DNA of 24,758 nucleotides from JBOHWJ01 sp050736615 (GTDB taxonomy: Bacteria; Desulfobacterota; Binatia; Binatales; Binataceae), in NCBI GenBank assembly GCA_050736615.1, contig JBOHWL010000052.1, positions 1 through 24,758 of the forward strand. Reading direction: 5' to 3'. A program made the translations under genes and the position numbers. This document shows positions 7,161 to 15,401 of this stretch, in pieces. Every line of letters starts with the position of its first letter. The first letter of the stretch is position 1. Below the pieces are notes generated by a model, which made no database searches, was not told where the DNA came from, and saw only the letters and a list, made by a program, of their open reading frames with translations.

Positions 7161-8375
7161 GTGGACAATAAGGCGCAATCACCCTTTAGTGCGATCAAGG
7201 TGGTCGAATGTGGCGAGGGCATCTCAGCCGCGTTCGGCGCCAAGATGCTCGCGGATTTGGGAGCCGAAGTAATCAAGGTGGAACCACCGTCCGGCGATTT
7301 GGCCCGCCGCCGCGGCCCTTTCCCCAATCATCAGAGCGATCCTGAAAAGAGCGGCATCTTCATCTATCTTAACGCCAACAAGCGCGGCGTCACCGCCGAC
7401 CTCGGCCGCGAAGAAGGGCGTGAGCTGTTGGCCAGTTTGCTCAAAGGCGCCGACGTCCTGATGCATAATGTGGCGCCGCCGCGCCGCGCCGCCAACGGCC
7501 TTGACAGTATCGCGCTGACCGAAAAATACCCGCGGCTGATCGTCACCTCGATTTCGATGTTCGGCACGAGCGGCCCCTACAGCAACTACAACGGCTACGA
7601 GTTGACCGCCAGCAACGCCGGTGGATGGGCCTACTTGAGCCCGGGGGCGTCGTCGTATCCGGAATTGCCGCCGCTGAAATGCTTTGGTTCACAGGCGGAT
7701 TTTCAAGGCGGCGCGCATGCGGCAATCACCACGCTGGCGGCCTATCTGTGCCGTATCAAATCCGGCCGGGGCCAGGCCATCGACGTCTCCGAGCAGGAAT
7801 GCATCACGGCCATGCTTGAGATGAACCTGATGCATTACACCTACGCCGGGCGCGAGACCTCGCGCCTGGGGCAGCGCGCGCTCGGTCCATGGTTTATCGC
7901 GGACTGCCAGGACGGGAAAATCTTCCTGCTCACGGTTGAAGAGGATCAGTGGCAGCGGCTGGTCAAGTTTATGGGCAATCCTGAATGGGCCAGCGAAGAG
8001 CTGTTCCGCGACCGCCTGTCGCGTGCGCAGAACATGGACGCGCTCAAGGCTCTGATGTCGGAATGGATTGCGGGATGGAAAGTGCAGGACCTCTATCGTG
8101 AGGCGCAGGCACAGCGTATCCCGTTTGCGCCGGTTAACACGATGCAACAGCTTTATGACACTCCACATCTGGCCGAGCGCCATTTCTTCACGGAAATTGA
8201 GCAACCCGGCCTGGGCAGGCTGAAAGTTCCGGGCATGCCGTCGCGCTATGGAGAAACTCCCTGGGCTATCCGGCGCCCGGCGCCACGTTTGGGCGAACAT
8301 AATGACGAAGTCTTCCGCGAGTTGGGCATTCCCGCGGCTCGCCTTGATCAATTGAAGACCGCGGGCGTGATCTAA
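7161..8375 (+). CDS. CaiB/BaiF family III CoA transferase, first of three
   Basis: Family III CoA transferases move CoA between acyl thioesters and free acids through an aspartyl-CoA anhydride. The 404-residue protein has the N-terminal KVVECGEGISAAFGAKMLADLGAEVIKVE pattern (13-41), NANKRGVTADL (71-81) and GTSGPYSNY (135-143). The probable nucleophile is Asp180 in SQADFQGGAHAA. The usual VENFRPG segment is altered to MHNVAPPRRAANG (101-113). It begins at GTG with AGGAG eleven bases before. It follows the acyl-CoA synthetase by 92 bases and precedes the second transferase by 18. The three neighbours are clearly diverged from one another, so they are not a recent tandem duplication. Donor and acceptor are unknown. 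Confidence 0.93.
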   Translation: MDNKAQSPFSAIKVVECGEGISAAFGAKMLADLGAEVIKVEPPSGDLARRRGPFPNHQSDPEKSGIFIYLNANKRGVTADLGREEGRELLASLLKGADVLMHNVAPPRRAANGLDSIALTEKYPRLIVTSISMFGTSGPYSNYNGYELTASNAGGWAYLSPGASSYPELPPLKCFGSQADFQGGAHAAITTLAAYLCRIKSGRGQAIDVSEQECITAMLEMNLMHYTYAGRETSRLGQRALGPWFIADCQDGKIFLLTVEEDQWQRLVKFMGNPEWASEELFRDRLSRAQNMDALKALMSEWIAGWKVQDLYREAQAQRIPFAPVNTMQQLYDTPHLAERHFFTEIEQPGLGRLKVPGMPSRYGETPWAIRRPAPRLGEHNDEVFRELGIPAARLDQLKTAGVI

Positions 8376-8393
8376 TCACGCGAGGAGCAAACT

Positions 8394-9611
8394 ATGGAAC
8401 TGCCGCTTTCCGGCATTCGTGTTTTGGATTTCACCTGGGCGTGGGCCGGTCCGTTCTGCACCATGCAACTGGCCCATTTGGGCGCCGAAGTCATCCGGGT
8501 CGAGACCACCTCGCGCCCCGCTTGCGTCACGCGTCTGATTCCGCCCTTCGCTGATAATATCGCGGGGCCCAATCGCGCCGGTTACTTCAATCAATACAAC
8601 CAGGGCAAGAAGAGCATCCTGATGAACCTGGCCAAGTCGGAGGCGATCGAGATTGCCTGCGAGCTGGTCAAGCATGCGGACGTGGTGGCGGATAATTTCG
8701 CCGCCGGTGTAATGGATAAGCTGGGCCTGGGTTATAATCGGCTGCGGCGTTTTAAATCCGACCTCATCATGCTCTCGATTTCGGGTTACGGTCAGACCGG
8801 CCCGTTCAAGCAATTCGTCGGTTACGGGCCGCCCGCCTCGGCCGCCTCGGGTATGTTCTGGATGACCGGCTACGAAAATGGCGAACCGGGCGAAATCGGC
8901 GTCTCCTATCCTGATCCGAATGCCGGAGTTTTCGGCGCTTTCGCGATTATGGCCGCCTTGACTCATCGCGCGCTCACCGGCGAAGGCCAGTATATCGATC
9001 AGTCACAGTGGGAAACCGCGCTGACGGTAATGCCCGAAGCGATGCTCGAATGGGAAATCAACCGTCAAGAGCTGCCACGCCCCGGCAATCATGATCCGAT
9101 GATGTCGCCGCACGAGTGCTACAAGGCGGCCGGCGACGATGATAAATGGGTGTCAATCGCAATTGGCAACGAAGACGAATGGCACGCACTATGCCGCGTG
9201 ATCGGCAATCCCGCGCTGGCCGATGATACGCGCTTCAAAAGCGCCGAGTTGCGCAAGCGCAACGAACAGGCGCTCGACGCGCTCATTACTGAATGGACCA
9301 AACCGCGCGATCGCTGGGAAATCACGCGGCTGCTGCAAGGCGCCGGGGTGGCCGCCTTTCCTTCCATGAGCAACAAGGATTTGGCCGAAGACCCCCATCT
9401 GAATGAGCGTGGCTACCTGGTTCAACTCGAACATCCCGAAGTCGGCAAGCGCATTCACGCCGGCATTCCGTGGACCATGTCGGAGACGCCCTGCCGGGTG
9501 CGCGGCGCGGCGCCGGTGCGCGGGGCGGACACCGGAGAGGTTTTGAAGTCGCTACTGGGCTATACGGCCGATCGGATCGAGCAACTGCGCCGCGCGGAGG
9601 TGTTGTTCTAG
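8394..9611 (+). CDS. CaiB/BaiF family III CoA transferase, second of three
   Basis: 405 residues of the family III fold: GIRVLDFTWAWAGPFCTMQL (7-26), LGAEVIRVE, NQGKKSILMNL (69-79), ISGYGQTGPF (129-138). The catalytic aspartate candidate is Asp174 in YPDPNAGVFGAFA. The ATG has GAGGAG six bases upstream and follows the previous gene by only 18 bases, so co-transcription and perhaps a heteromeric enzyme are plausible; heterodimers are known in this family, for example benzylsuccinate CoA-transferase BbsEF. The DFTWAWAGP start and conserved APHECYKA-like segment (MMSPHECYKAAGDDDKW) are typical of environmental paralogues of unknown substrate. Confidence 0.93.
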   Translation: MELPLSGIRVLDFTWAWAGPFCTMQLAHLGAEVIRVETTSRPACVTRLIPPFADNIAGPNRAGYFNQYNQGKKSILMNLAKSEAIEIACELVKHADVVADNFAAGVMDKLGLGYNRLRRFKSDLIMLSISGYGQTGPFKQFVGYGPPASAASGMFWMTGYENGEPGEIGVSYPDPNAGVFGAFAIMAALTHRALTGEGQYIDQSQWETALTVMPEAMLEWEINRQELPRPGNHDPMMSPHECYKAAGDDDKWVSIAIGNEDEWHALCRVIGNPALADDTRFKSAELRKRNEQALDALITEWTKPRDRWEITRLLQGAGVAAFPSMSNKDLAEDPHLNERGYLVQLEHPEVGKRIHAGIPWTMSETPCRVRGAAPVRGADTGEVLKSLLGYTADRIEQLRRAEVLF

Positions 9612-9634
9612 TTGCTCCACGCCTCGCCGAGGCG

Positions 9635-9640
9635 AAAGGA
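9635..9640 (+). promoter_or_regulatory. Ribosome binding site fixing the third CoA transferase start
   Basis: AAAGGA lies six bases before a GTG at 9647. The same frame is open upstream to 9470, but that would overlap the previous gene and encode a low-complexity Arg/Gly stretch. Confidence 0.7.
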
Positions 9641-9646
9641 ATCATT

Positions 9647-10846
9647 GTGAGTGAACCAATTCGGCCGCTGGACGATCTGCGCGTGCTCGACCTGACGCAT
9701 TATTACAACGGTCCGTACGCGACCTTGCTGTTGAGCTATCTCGGTGCCGAGGTTATCAAAATCGAATCGCCACATCATGGCGACGGCATGCGCGCGCTGT
9801 ATCGCAAGCGGGGTCAGCCGTTCGGGACGCCTTTCGCGCTGATGAACGCGAACAAGCGCTCCATCACGCTCAATTTGAAAAGCGCCGAGGGCAAGGAGAT
9901 TTTCAAACGGCTGGTGCGCGACGCCGATCTGGTCGTGGAGAATTACGCGCCTGGCACCATGGAGAGCTATGGCCTCGGTTATGAGGCGCTGCGCGAAGTG
10001 AATCCGCGCCTGCTTTACGCCTGCGGCACCGGTTATGGCATTTCCGGACCAAATCGCGAACTCGCCGCGTTTGATCCGGTGGTGCAGGCGATGAGCGGAA
10101 TCATGGCGGTGACGGGCGAGCGCGACGGGCCGCCGCTCAAAGCTGGCCCGGCGGTGGTCGATATTCTTGGCGCGGTCCATTTATGCGCCGGCATGCTCGC
10201 TGCGATTCGCCAGCGTGATCGCACCGGCAAGGGCCTCATGGTCGAACTGTCACTCAATGAATCGTCAATCCCGTCATTGACCACCCATCTCGGCGCGCTC
10301 GCGATGGGCCTCACGCAATTCCGCGACGGTAATCGCGCCTCCGGCGGGGTCATCGTTCCGTACAACGCCTATCCCGCTAGCGACGGCTGGGTGATGATCC
10401 TGTCAGCCGACAATACACGCTGGGCCACGCTATGCCGTTTGATGGGGCAACCAGAGCTATCGGCAGATCCGCGCTTTGCCACTATGAGCGCGCGGTCGGA
10501 AAATCGCGATGAAGTCGATCGCATGGTGGGTGCATGGACGCGCGCCATGACGCGTCAGCAAATCATGGATTTGCTTTCGAAGAACGACGTCTTTTGCGGC
10601 ATCGTCAAGGAATTGCCCGAAGTGATGGCCGACCCGCACCTCCATCAGCGCGGCACCTTGCTGGACATCGAGCATCCGCAACTCGGCCCGATGACCATTT
10701 TCACCTCGCCGTTGCGGCTCAATGGCGAAGCCAACGTGCCTACCTCGCCGAGTCCGATGCTGGGAGCCGATAATGAGGCGTTCTATGGAGCTCTCGGTTT
10801 CAGCGCCGAACAAATCGCCGGAATGCGCGAGCGCAAGGTGATTTAG
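9647..10846 (+). CDS. CaiB/BaiF family III CoA transferase, third of three
   Basis: 399 residues from a GTG start. This is the most canonical of the three: LRVLDLTHYYNGPYATLLLS (11-30), LGAEVIKIESP, NANKRSITLNLKSAEGK (67-83), ADLVVENYAPGTM (93-105), YGISGPN (130-136) and the nucleophile candidate Asp172 in AVVDILGAVHLCAGMLAA. It starts 35 bases after the second transferase. The region between the stop and the next gene has no obvious terminator. Together with the synthetase it completes a four-gene block for CoA-ester interconversion; an alpha-methylacyl-CoA racemase, a member of the same fold, is an alternative reading for any one of the three. Confidence 0.93.
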   Translation: MSEPIRPLDDLRVLDLTHYYNGPYATLLLSYLGAEVIKIESPHHGDGMRALYRKRGQPFGTPFALMNANKRSITLNLKSAEGKEIFKRLVRDADLVVENYAPGTMESYGLGYEALREVNPRLLYACGTGYGISGPNRELAAFDPVVQAMSGIMAVTGERDGPPLKAGPAVVDILGAVHLCAGMLAAIRQRDRTGKGLMVELSLNESSIPSLTTHLGALAMGLTQFRDGNRASGGVIVPYNAYPASDGWVMILSADNTRWATLCRLMGQPELSADPRFATMSARSENRDEVDRMVGAWTRAMTRQQIMDLLSKNDVFCGIVKELPEVMADPHLHQRGTLLDIEHPQLGPMTIFTSPLRLNGEANVPTSPSPMLGADNEAFYGALGFSAEQIAGMRERKVI

Positions 10847-10928
10847 GGCCCGCGCAAAGCCGCAAACAAAGTGGTAGAATTAAACTCAGAAGGCCGTGGG
10901 TCGCGTCACATGGCGACCGGCGTCCGCC

Positions 10929-11417
10929 ATGATTGCGCGAGCACTCGTCAGGTTCATAGCTTTTCTAATCGTGATTGCCGTGTTGGTGCTGTGTAGTGGC
11001 CGGGCCTATGCGGACGTGCCAATCGCTGGGAGTTACCGCTTCAGCGCGACGGTGAATCATCACGCCGCTCACATGACCGGTTGCCTGAGCTTCGACCCGT
11101 TGGGAGGGGTGTTGGGAACGGCCACTTCCTCGCGCATTCATCCCAAGCCGCGGCACGACGTTCGCTGTAATGTCATAATTAGCGGCATTTACGTACCGTC
11201 AGTGCGTGGAACTTATCTCGCTACGGTCACGCTGATTCCGATGAATTTTGCCTGTCATTCCCGTCGTATGGACGACGAATTGCTGCGTTTCATTATTGTA
11301 CCGCATCGCGACGCGCATGAACTCAGTCTGACGCGGACAGACAATAAGAATACGTTCGCCGGCACGGCGACGCGGCGCAAGCCGCGAGGTGCGACCCCCC
11401 TGCTGGCTTGTTCATAG
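10929..11417 (+). CDS. Exported protein of unknown function
   Basis: I do not recognise this family. From the ATG at 10929 the 162-residue product begins with a short basic n-region (MIARALVR), a hydrophobic core (about 9-22) and a likely signal peptidase I site at RAYA|DVP, so it should be secreted or periplasmic. The mature part (about 130 residues) looks beta-rich, contains four cysteines (in TGCLSF, VRCNVI, FACHSR and near the C-terminus) and ends in a basic tail. An in-frame GTG at 10896 would add 11 residues ahead of the signal peptide and is less convincing. It sits 82 bases after the CoA-transferase operon, and a stem-loop follows the stop. Its role there is unknown. Confidence 0.55.
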   Translation: MIARALVRFIAFLIVIAVLVLCSGRAYADVPIAGSYRFSATVNHHAAHMTGCLSFDPLGGVLGTATSSRIHPKPRHDVRCNVIISGIYVPSVRGTYLATVTLIPMNFACHSRRMDDELLRFIIVPHRDAHELSLTRTDNKNTFAGTATRRKPRGATPLLACS

Positions 11418-11421
11418 ATGA

Positions 11422-11450
11422 AGGACGGGAGGCGCGAGTCTCCCGGTCCT
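11422..11450 (+). terminator. Stem-loop after the exported-protein gene
   Basis: AGGAC-GGGAG pairs with CTCCC-G-GTCCT (one bulged G) around an eight-base loop, five bases after the stop codon. No T-run follows, so it may be an mRNA 3' stabilising hairpin or a weak terminator. The rest of the gap to 11655 shows no gene. Confidence 0.45.
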
Positions 11451-11655
11451 GGTAAATCCGTGCCGCCGCTTCCCATCTATTCAGCACGACATATCCGCGC
11501 GATGCGCGATTTCGCTGCGCCAGCGGCAACGCCTGGTGTATGGTAGTTACCGAGTGTCGGCCTCGTTATCCGCACCAACTGCGGTTGCCGCGGGAGTCAA
11601 ATGTCTCGCTTCCGCGAATCAACGATGGATTGAGCGCCGGTAAGTTTAACAAGCC

Positions 11656-13242
11656 ATGGCTGCCCATTCCGTCGCCGTCTCCGAGCCGTCTGCGGCAGTC
11701 TCCGCACATAAATGGCTGATCGCCATCGCGGTAATCCTCGGAGCGATCCTGCCCATCTTCGATCTCTCGGCGACCTATGTATCGCTCCCGTATATGCAGG
11801 GCAGCTTCGCCGCCAGCGTCGATGAGATTGCATGGGTGGTAACCAGTTTTCTCGTCGCGATCAGCGTGATGATCCCGATGACCGGATGGCTCGCCGCGCG
11901 GATCGGCCGCAAACGGTACTACATCATTTCGCTGTTGCTGTTCATGAGCGCCTCGGCGTTATGCGGCGCTTCGCAATCGCTTGGCTCAATGGTCTTTTTC
12001 CGCCTGATCGAAGGCGCCGCCGGCGCCGCGACGATGCCGCTATCGCAGGCCATTCTGTTCGAGACTTTTCCACCCGCTGAACAGACAATGGCAATGTCAG
12101 TATTCGTCTTCGGCATGATGAGTGGGCCTATTCTGGGACCAACTGTCAGCGGATGGGTCACGATGAACCTGAGCTGGCGCTGGAACTTCTATATCGATGT
12201 GCCGGTGGGTGCGTTCGCGGCGATCATGATCTATCTGTTCGTGCATGACCCACCCTATTTGCGTGAGCAGCGCGGCGGTGGCCGCGTCGATTATACAGGC
12301 ATCATCTGCCTTGCGGTCGGCTTGGGTTTGCTGCAGATCGTGCTTGATCGCGGACAGCGCTCGGACTGGTTCGCGGCAACTTGGGTCTGCTATTTCACCC
12401 TTATTTCAGCCGCCGCACTGGTCATTTTGGCTTTTCATGAACTGAAGTTTCCGGATCCGATTCTCGATTTGCGAGCGCTCAAAAATTTTGGTTTCACACT
12501 CGCCATGATCTTGATCACCTTGGAATCGCTGGTGCTCTACAGCGTAAACATGGTGACGCCATTATTCACGCAGGATTTACTCGGCTACGATGCTTGGCGA
12601 TCAGGACTGGCGGTGATGCCGCGCGGGCTCGGCGTGATCGTGGCGTTGTTGGTGGTTTGGGTGCTTTCACGCGGGGGGCGTGATGTGCGCGCGCTCATCG
12701 GGCTCGGTTTCTTGCTCGGAGCGTATGAAATCTGGCGCATGTCGCACTGGACCATTCAGGTGAATATCTGGTCAGTCATCTGGCCGCTGTTTTTGTTTGG
12801 CGTAGGTTTTGGTGCGGTCTTTCCGGTGCTTACCGCCTGCGGGCTGGGACAGATTGCGCCAAAAAAGCTCGGCTTTGCCTCAAGCCTGTTCAACATGATG
12901 ATGAACACGGGCGCGGCAATTGGCATCGCCTCGGTCAGTAATATGATCACCTCGCGTGAGCAGATCCACCAGAGTTACTTGACGCAACACTTCTCGCGCT
13001 TCGCCGCTTGGAAGGTCAGCATGCAGCCGCCGCGCATGCCCGGCAGCCCCTCGTTCAACTTCATGCATTCGCTCGTCACCGGGCAAAAACAGGGCTTGGG
13101 CATGGCTTACAACATGATTCAGCATCAGGCCTTCCTGATGTCGTACAACGACGTTTATCGGACCCTGGCGCTAATCGCCCTGCTGTGCGCGCCGATGTTT
13201 ATTTTCCTCAAGCGTCCGGGAGCGTCTCGGGAGCATGATTGA
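11656..13242 (+). CDS. DHA2-family MFS drug/proton antiporter, EmrB/QacA type
   Basis: Inner-membrane exporter, 528 residues, with hydrophobic segments spread through the chain consistent with the 14 helices of the DHA2 family. Landmarks: FDLSATYVSLPYMQGSF (35-51, equivalent of the LDxTIVNVALP signature, with Asp36), motif A-like GWLAARIGRKRYY (77-89), antiporter motif C-like GPILGPTVSGW (157-167) and WRWNFYIDVPVG (174-185). EmrB proteins normally pair with an EmrA/HlyD adaptor; none is encoded on either side, so it may act alone or with an adaptor elsewhere. A periplasmic loop near 445-480 is long, as in EmrB homologues. Substrate is unknown. The ATG has only a weak upstream GGTAAG. It converges with the peroxidase-like gene. 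Confidence 0.92.
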   Translation: MAAHSVAVSEPSAAVSAHKWLIAIAVILGAILPIFDLSATYVSLPYMQGSFAASVDEIAWVVTSFLVAISVMIPMTGWLAARIGRKRYYIISLLLFMSASALCGASQSLGSMVFFRLIEGAAGAATMPLSQAILFETFPPAEQTMAMSVFVFGMMSGPILGPTVSGWVTMNLSWRWNFYIDVPVGAFAAIMIYLFVHDPPYLREQRGGGRVDYTGIICLAVGLGLLQIVLDRGQRSDWFAATWVCYFTLISAAALVILAFHELKFPDPILDLRALKNFGFTLAMILITLESLVLYSVNMVTPLFTQDLLGYDAWRSGLAVMPRGLGVIVALLVVWVLSRGGRDVRALIGLGFLLGAYEIWRMSHWTIQVNIWSVIWPLFLFGVGFGAVFPVLTACGLGQIAPKKLGFASSLFNMMMNTGAAIGIASVSNMITSREQIHQSYLTQHFSRFAAWKVSMQPPRMPGSPSFNFMHSLVTGQKQGLGMAYNMIQHQAFLMSYNDVYRTLALIALLCAPMFIFLKRPGASREHD

Positions 13243-13247
13243 AATTA

Positions 13248-13274
13248 GCCGCCGGGCCGCGAGCGCCCGGCGGC
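13248..13274. terminator. Bidirectional hairpin terminator between convergent genes
   Basis: A perfect 10-base-pair stem, GCCGCCGGGC / GCCCGGCGGC, closes a seven-base loop. It fills most of the 40-base gap between the exporter stop (13242) and the convergent peroxidase-like stop (13283). On the minus strand it is followed by TAATTTCAAT, so it best fits an intrinsic terminator for the minus-strand gene; on the plus strand the tail is GTGTCTAGTT. Confidence 0.75.
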
Positions 13275-13282
13275 GTGTCTAG

Positions 13283-14644
13283 TTAGAGCAATTCCGCCAA
13301 TGGGAAGGAGCGGTGCGCCCGCGGCGGCAACATGTAATTCTGTCGATGGGTGGTGACCAGCAACTTGGTAAATCCCATGTTCTCGTCGGGCAGGTTGTAT
13401 TTCTTTTGCAAGTCCACCCCGTCCATCTGAAGACGCATCTTTTCGAAAAATTGTGCCGAGGGTCCCATCCCGATGAAATGCACGCCCGCTTTAGGGGTTG
13501 GATCGACAGTTCCGCCGGCCCAAAATTCGAACGGATTTTCGACCGTGTCGAAATCCTGGCGCACGAAAACCACGGTGCCCTTGGGGACCTTCTCTCCATA
13601 AACCGTGGTCACGTCCTTCTCGGGACGCGTGATGAATTGCATCTGGGCGTTGTGACCGACCAGCTTGTGGTTGGCGGCATCCTTATCCAGCTCCGCTTCA
13701 AACGTGCTCGTATCCGGGGCCTGCGAGGGTGACAGCACACCCTCGCCTTCAGTACGCCGCGGATTGAACATGCGCTGCAGCCGCTCCTTGTAGTTGAAGC
13801 GGTACCACTGTTCGAGATCAACCAGGATGTGCGACATGTGCATCGCCGAGCCGTGGGCGAAATAGCTGCTTGGTGTCGCGTCGGTGTAGCCCGGGATAGT
13901 CTCGAAGCTGGGCAGATTGCCCTGCGCGAGTCCATGCACGTGGCTGGAGGTAAAGCCCATGAATAACATCGCGCCGTCGGGGATTTTGTCGCAGCCCGGA
14001 ATGCGATTCAGGCGCGCCATTTTCTTCGGCATGCTGCGGCCCAGAAAGCCCCGTCGGATCGAGGTCAGTACGAACAAGTCGCCCACGTAGGTATGTTCGA
14101 TCGGAATGCCGTTAAGGTCGCGGCAGCCCGCGTAGAACATGGCGCTTATGACCCGGTCGATATGCTCCTTGAAATCGCTTTTGAAATGAAAACAGACGTC
14201 GTTGTCTTCGAGAATCAGATTGGCCGGATCTTTGGGATACTTGATCGAATCGATAATTGCCCATCGGCCCGGTTTTTGGTCTTCGAACATGGTCGCTTTG
14301 GGCATGTGCTTATCAGTGAGATCGCGCCCGATATAGCGATTGAAATAGTTCAGGCCATACGCCACCTGGGTCAGCATACCAGCGGGGGCGAGCGGGTAAA
14401 TGTTCTCGATTTCCTCCAACGCTCCGTCGAGCTGCTGCTGCGCGCGTTTCAGCGCCGCCTTCTCCGGCGCGCAGGCAAGCCTGGCGGTGACGACGGCATG
14501 CCAAATCGGCGGCACCGCGACCGGCACGCCCAAGTGAGCCTCCTGGGTCACACCGGGCAATTCATATTGGGTTTTAGGCACTGTTACCTGGTAACGCTTC
14601 GCATAATCGACAACACCCGCCCAATCAAAAGTCGCTGCGCACAT
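13283..14644 (-). CDS. Dyp-type-peroxidase-like protein (DUF7405-like)
   Basis: 453-residue protein with no signal peptide. The pattern recalls the dimeric alpha/beta-barrel haem peroxidases: a DyP-like segment ANLILEDNDVCFHFKSDF (141-158), then DGAMLFMGFTSSH (223-235), GSAMHMSHILVDLEQWY (265-281) followed by ERLQRMFNP (287-295), VGHNAQMQF (329-337) and FVRQDFDT ... AGVHFIGMG (360-394). His331 is a candidate haem ligand, and Arg362 is a candidate for the conserved distal arginine. This comparison is from memory of the family and is not certain; the haem and activity are inferences. The ATG is fixed by AAGGAG at 14652-14657; the longer frame to 14800 is non-conserved in character. Divergent from a PerR-like regulator and closed by a strong hairpin. 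Confidence 0.6.
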   Translation of the reverse strand: MCAATFDWAGVVDYAKRYQVTVPKTQYELPGVTQEAHLGVPVAVPPIWHAVVTARLACAPEKAALKRAQQQLDGALEEIENIYPLAPAGMLTQVAYGLNYFNRYIGRDLTDKHMPKATMFEDQKPGRWAIIDSIKYPKDPANLILEDNDVCFHFKSDFKEHIDRVISAMFYAGCRDLNGIPIEHTYVGDLFVLTSIRRGFLGRSMPKKMARLNRIPGCDKIPDGAMLFMGFTSSHVHGLAQGNLPSFETIPGYTDATPSSYFAHGSAMHMSHILVDLEQWYRFNYKERLQRMFNPRRTEGEGVLSPSQAPDTSTFEAELDKDAANHKLVGHNAQMQFITRPEKDVTTVYGEKVPKGTVVFVRQDFDTVENPFEFWAGGTVDPTPKAGVHFIGMGPSAQFFEKMRLQMDGVDLQKKYNLPDENMGFTKLLVTTHRQNYMLPPRAHRSFPLAELL

Positions 14645-14651
14645 AACAGAA

Positions 14652-14657
14652 CTCCTT
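14652..14657 (-). promoter_or_regulatory. Ribosome binding site fixing the peroxidase-like start
   Basis: The complement reads AAGGAG seven bases before the ATG at 14644. This favours the 453-residue product over the 505-residue open frame. Confidence 0.75.
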
Positions 14658-14831
14658 TTCGAGATTGTCACCGCGGCAGGGCAATCGCACGAACGCGAAC
14701 CTGACCACGAACAGAAAATTAAATGCGGTGTGGAAACAGATGGCCAAGGCGTCGAGCCGCGGCGCGGTTTACAACTTCCACTTAGCTCAAAGAATCCCAT
14801 TCCACAAGGATTTCAAATATCCGAGTTCCTT

Positions 14832-14843
14832 TGACAATAATCA
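14832..14843. promoter_or_regulatory. Candidate Fur/PerR operator in the divergent gap
   Basis: TGACAATAATCA is an imperfect palindrome (TGA...TCA, 8 of 12 positions symmetric) in an A+T-rich island of the 244-base gap between the peroxidase-like gene and the regulator, 45 bases before the regulator GTG. The half ATAATCA resembles a Fur-box half-site. A single weak match; low confidence. Confidence 0.25.
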
Positions 14844-14888
14844 GTCCGGTGGCACGGCGGGCCGGTCTTGATGTAGTATCTCAACGTT

Positions 14889-15401
14889 GTGAAGGCAATC
14901 AGCCAGCGAGCGCGCGGCGAAGACCTGGAGTTCCGGCTTAGCCAGTTCGTCGTCAAATGCCATAGCAACGGGCTTGCGGTCACGCCCCAACGCCTGGCCG
15001 TGATGCGCGCGGTGCTGAGCGTCCCGTGGCATCCGCGCGCCGACCAGGTTTACTCCAACGTACGGCGGATGTGCCCGTATATTTCGCTGGCGACAGTGCA
15101 TCGAACCCTCGAGACGCTTTGCCGCATTGGCGAATTGCGCAAAGTAACCCCGCTTCATCTGAGTGCCCGCTATGACGCCAATTTGCACCCGCACCACCAT
15201 CTGGTTTGCGTCGATTGCCGGCGCGTCGAGGATATCGTCATCCCCGAGTTGGAAAAGGTGCTGTTGCCGCTGGCCATGAGTGACGGATTCAAGGCTTTGG
15301 GTTTTTCAACCGAAATTCGAGGGTTGTGCAAGCGATGCGACGAGCGGCGCCAGCGACGTTCCGCGACTTCTCCAAGCGGCGGTGCCGTCGGCCATCCCTG
15401 A
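14889..15401 (+). CDS. perR: Fur-family regulator with PerR-type sensing site
   Basis: Metal-dependent DNA-binding repressor of 170 residues: winged helix (about 20-90, with VTPQRLAVMRAVL and SLATVHRTLETLCRIGEL), then the dimerisation domain. Structural zinc cysteines are CVDC (107, 110) and CKRC (147, 150). Aligned by eye to Bacillus PerR, the five regulatory-metal ligands are all present: His48, Asp96, His102, His104 and Asp115. Asp at the last position is PerR-like, where Fur has Glu, pointing to peroxide sensing through iron-catalysed histidine oxidation. It is divergent from a peroxidase-like gene, a usual target for PerR. It starts at GTG without a clear ribosome site. Residues 151-170 form a non-conserved basic tail. 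A short A+T palindrome (15405-15420) follows the stop. Confidence 0.88.
   Translation: MKAISQRARGEDLEFRLSQFVVKCHSNGLAVTPQRLAVMRAVLSVPWHPRADQVYSNVRRMCPYISLATVHRTLETLCRIGELRKVTPLHLSARYDANLHPHHHLVCVDCRRVEDIVIPELEKVLLPLAMSDGFKALGFSTEIRGLCKRCDERRQRRSATSPSGGAVGHP

Noticed and set aside
7689..8351. 220-codon minus-strand frame opposite the first CoA transferase
   Set aside because: Shadow of a confidently identified gene; no motifs.
11418..11655. tRNA or riboswitch in the gap before the exporter gene
   Set aside because: No T-loop, anticodon arm or known aptamer motif could be found; only the hairpin at 11422-11450 is supported.
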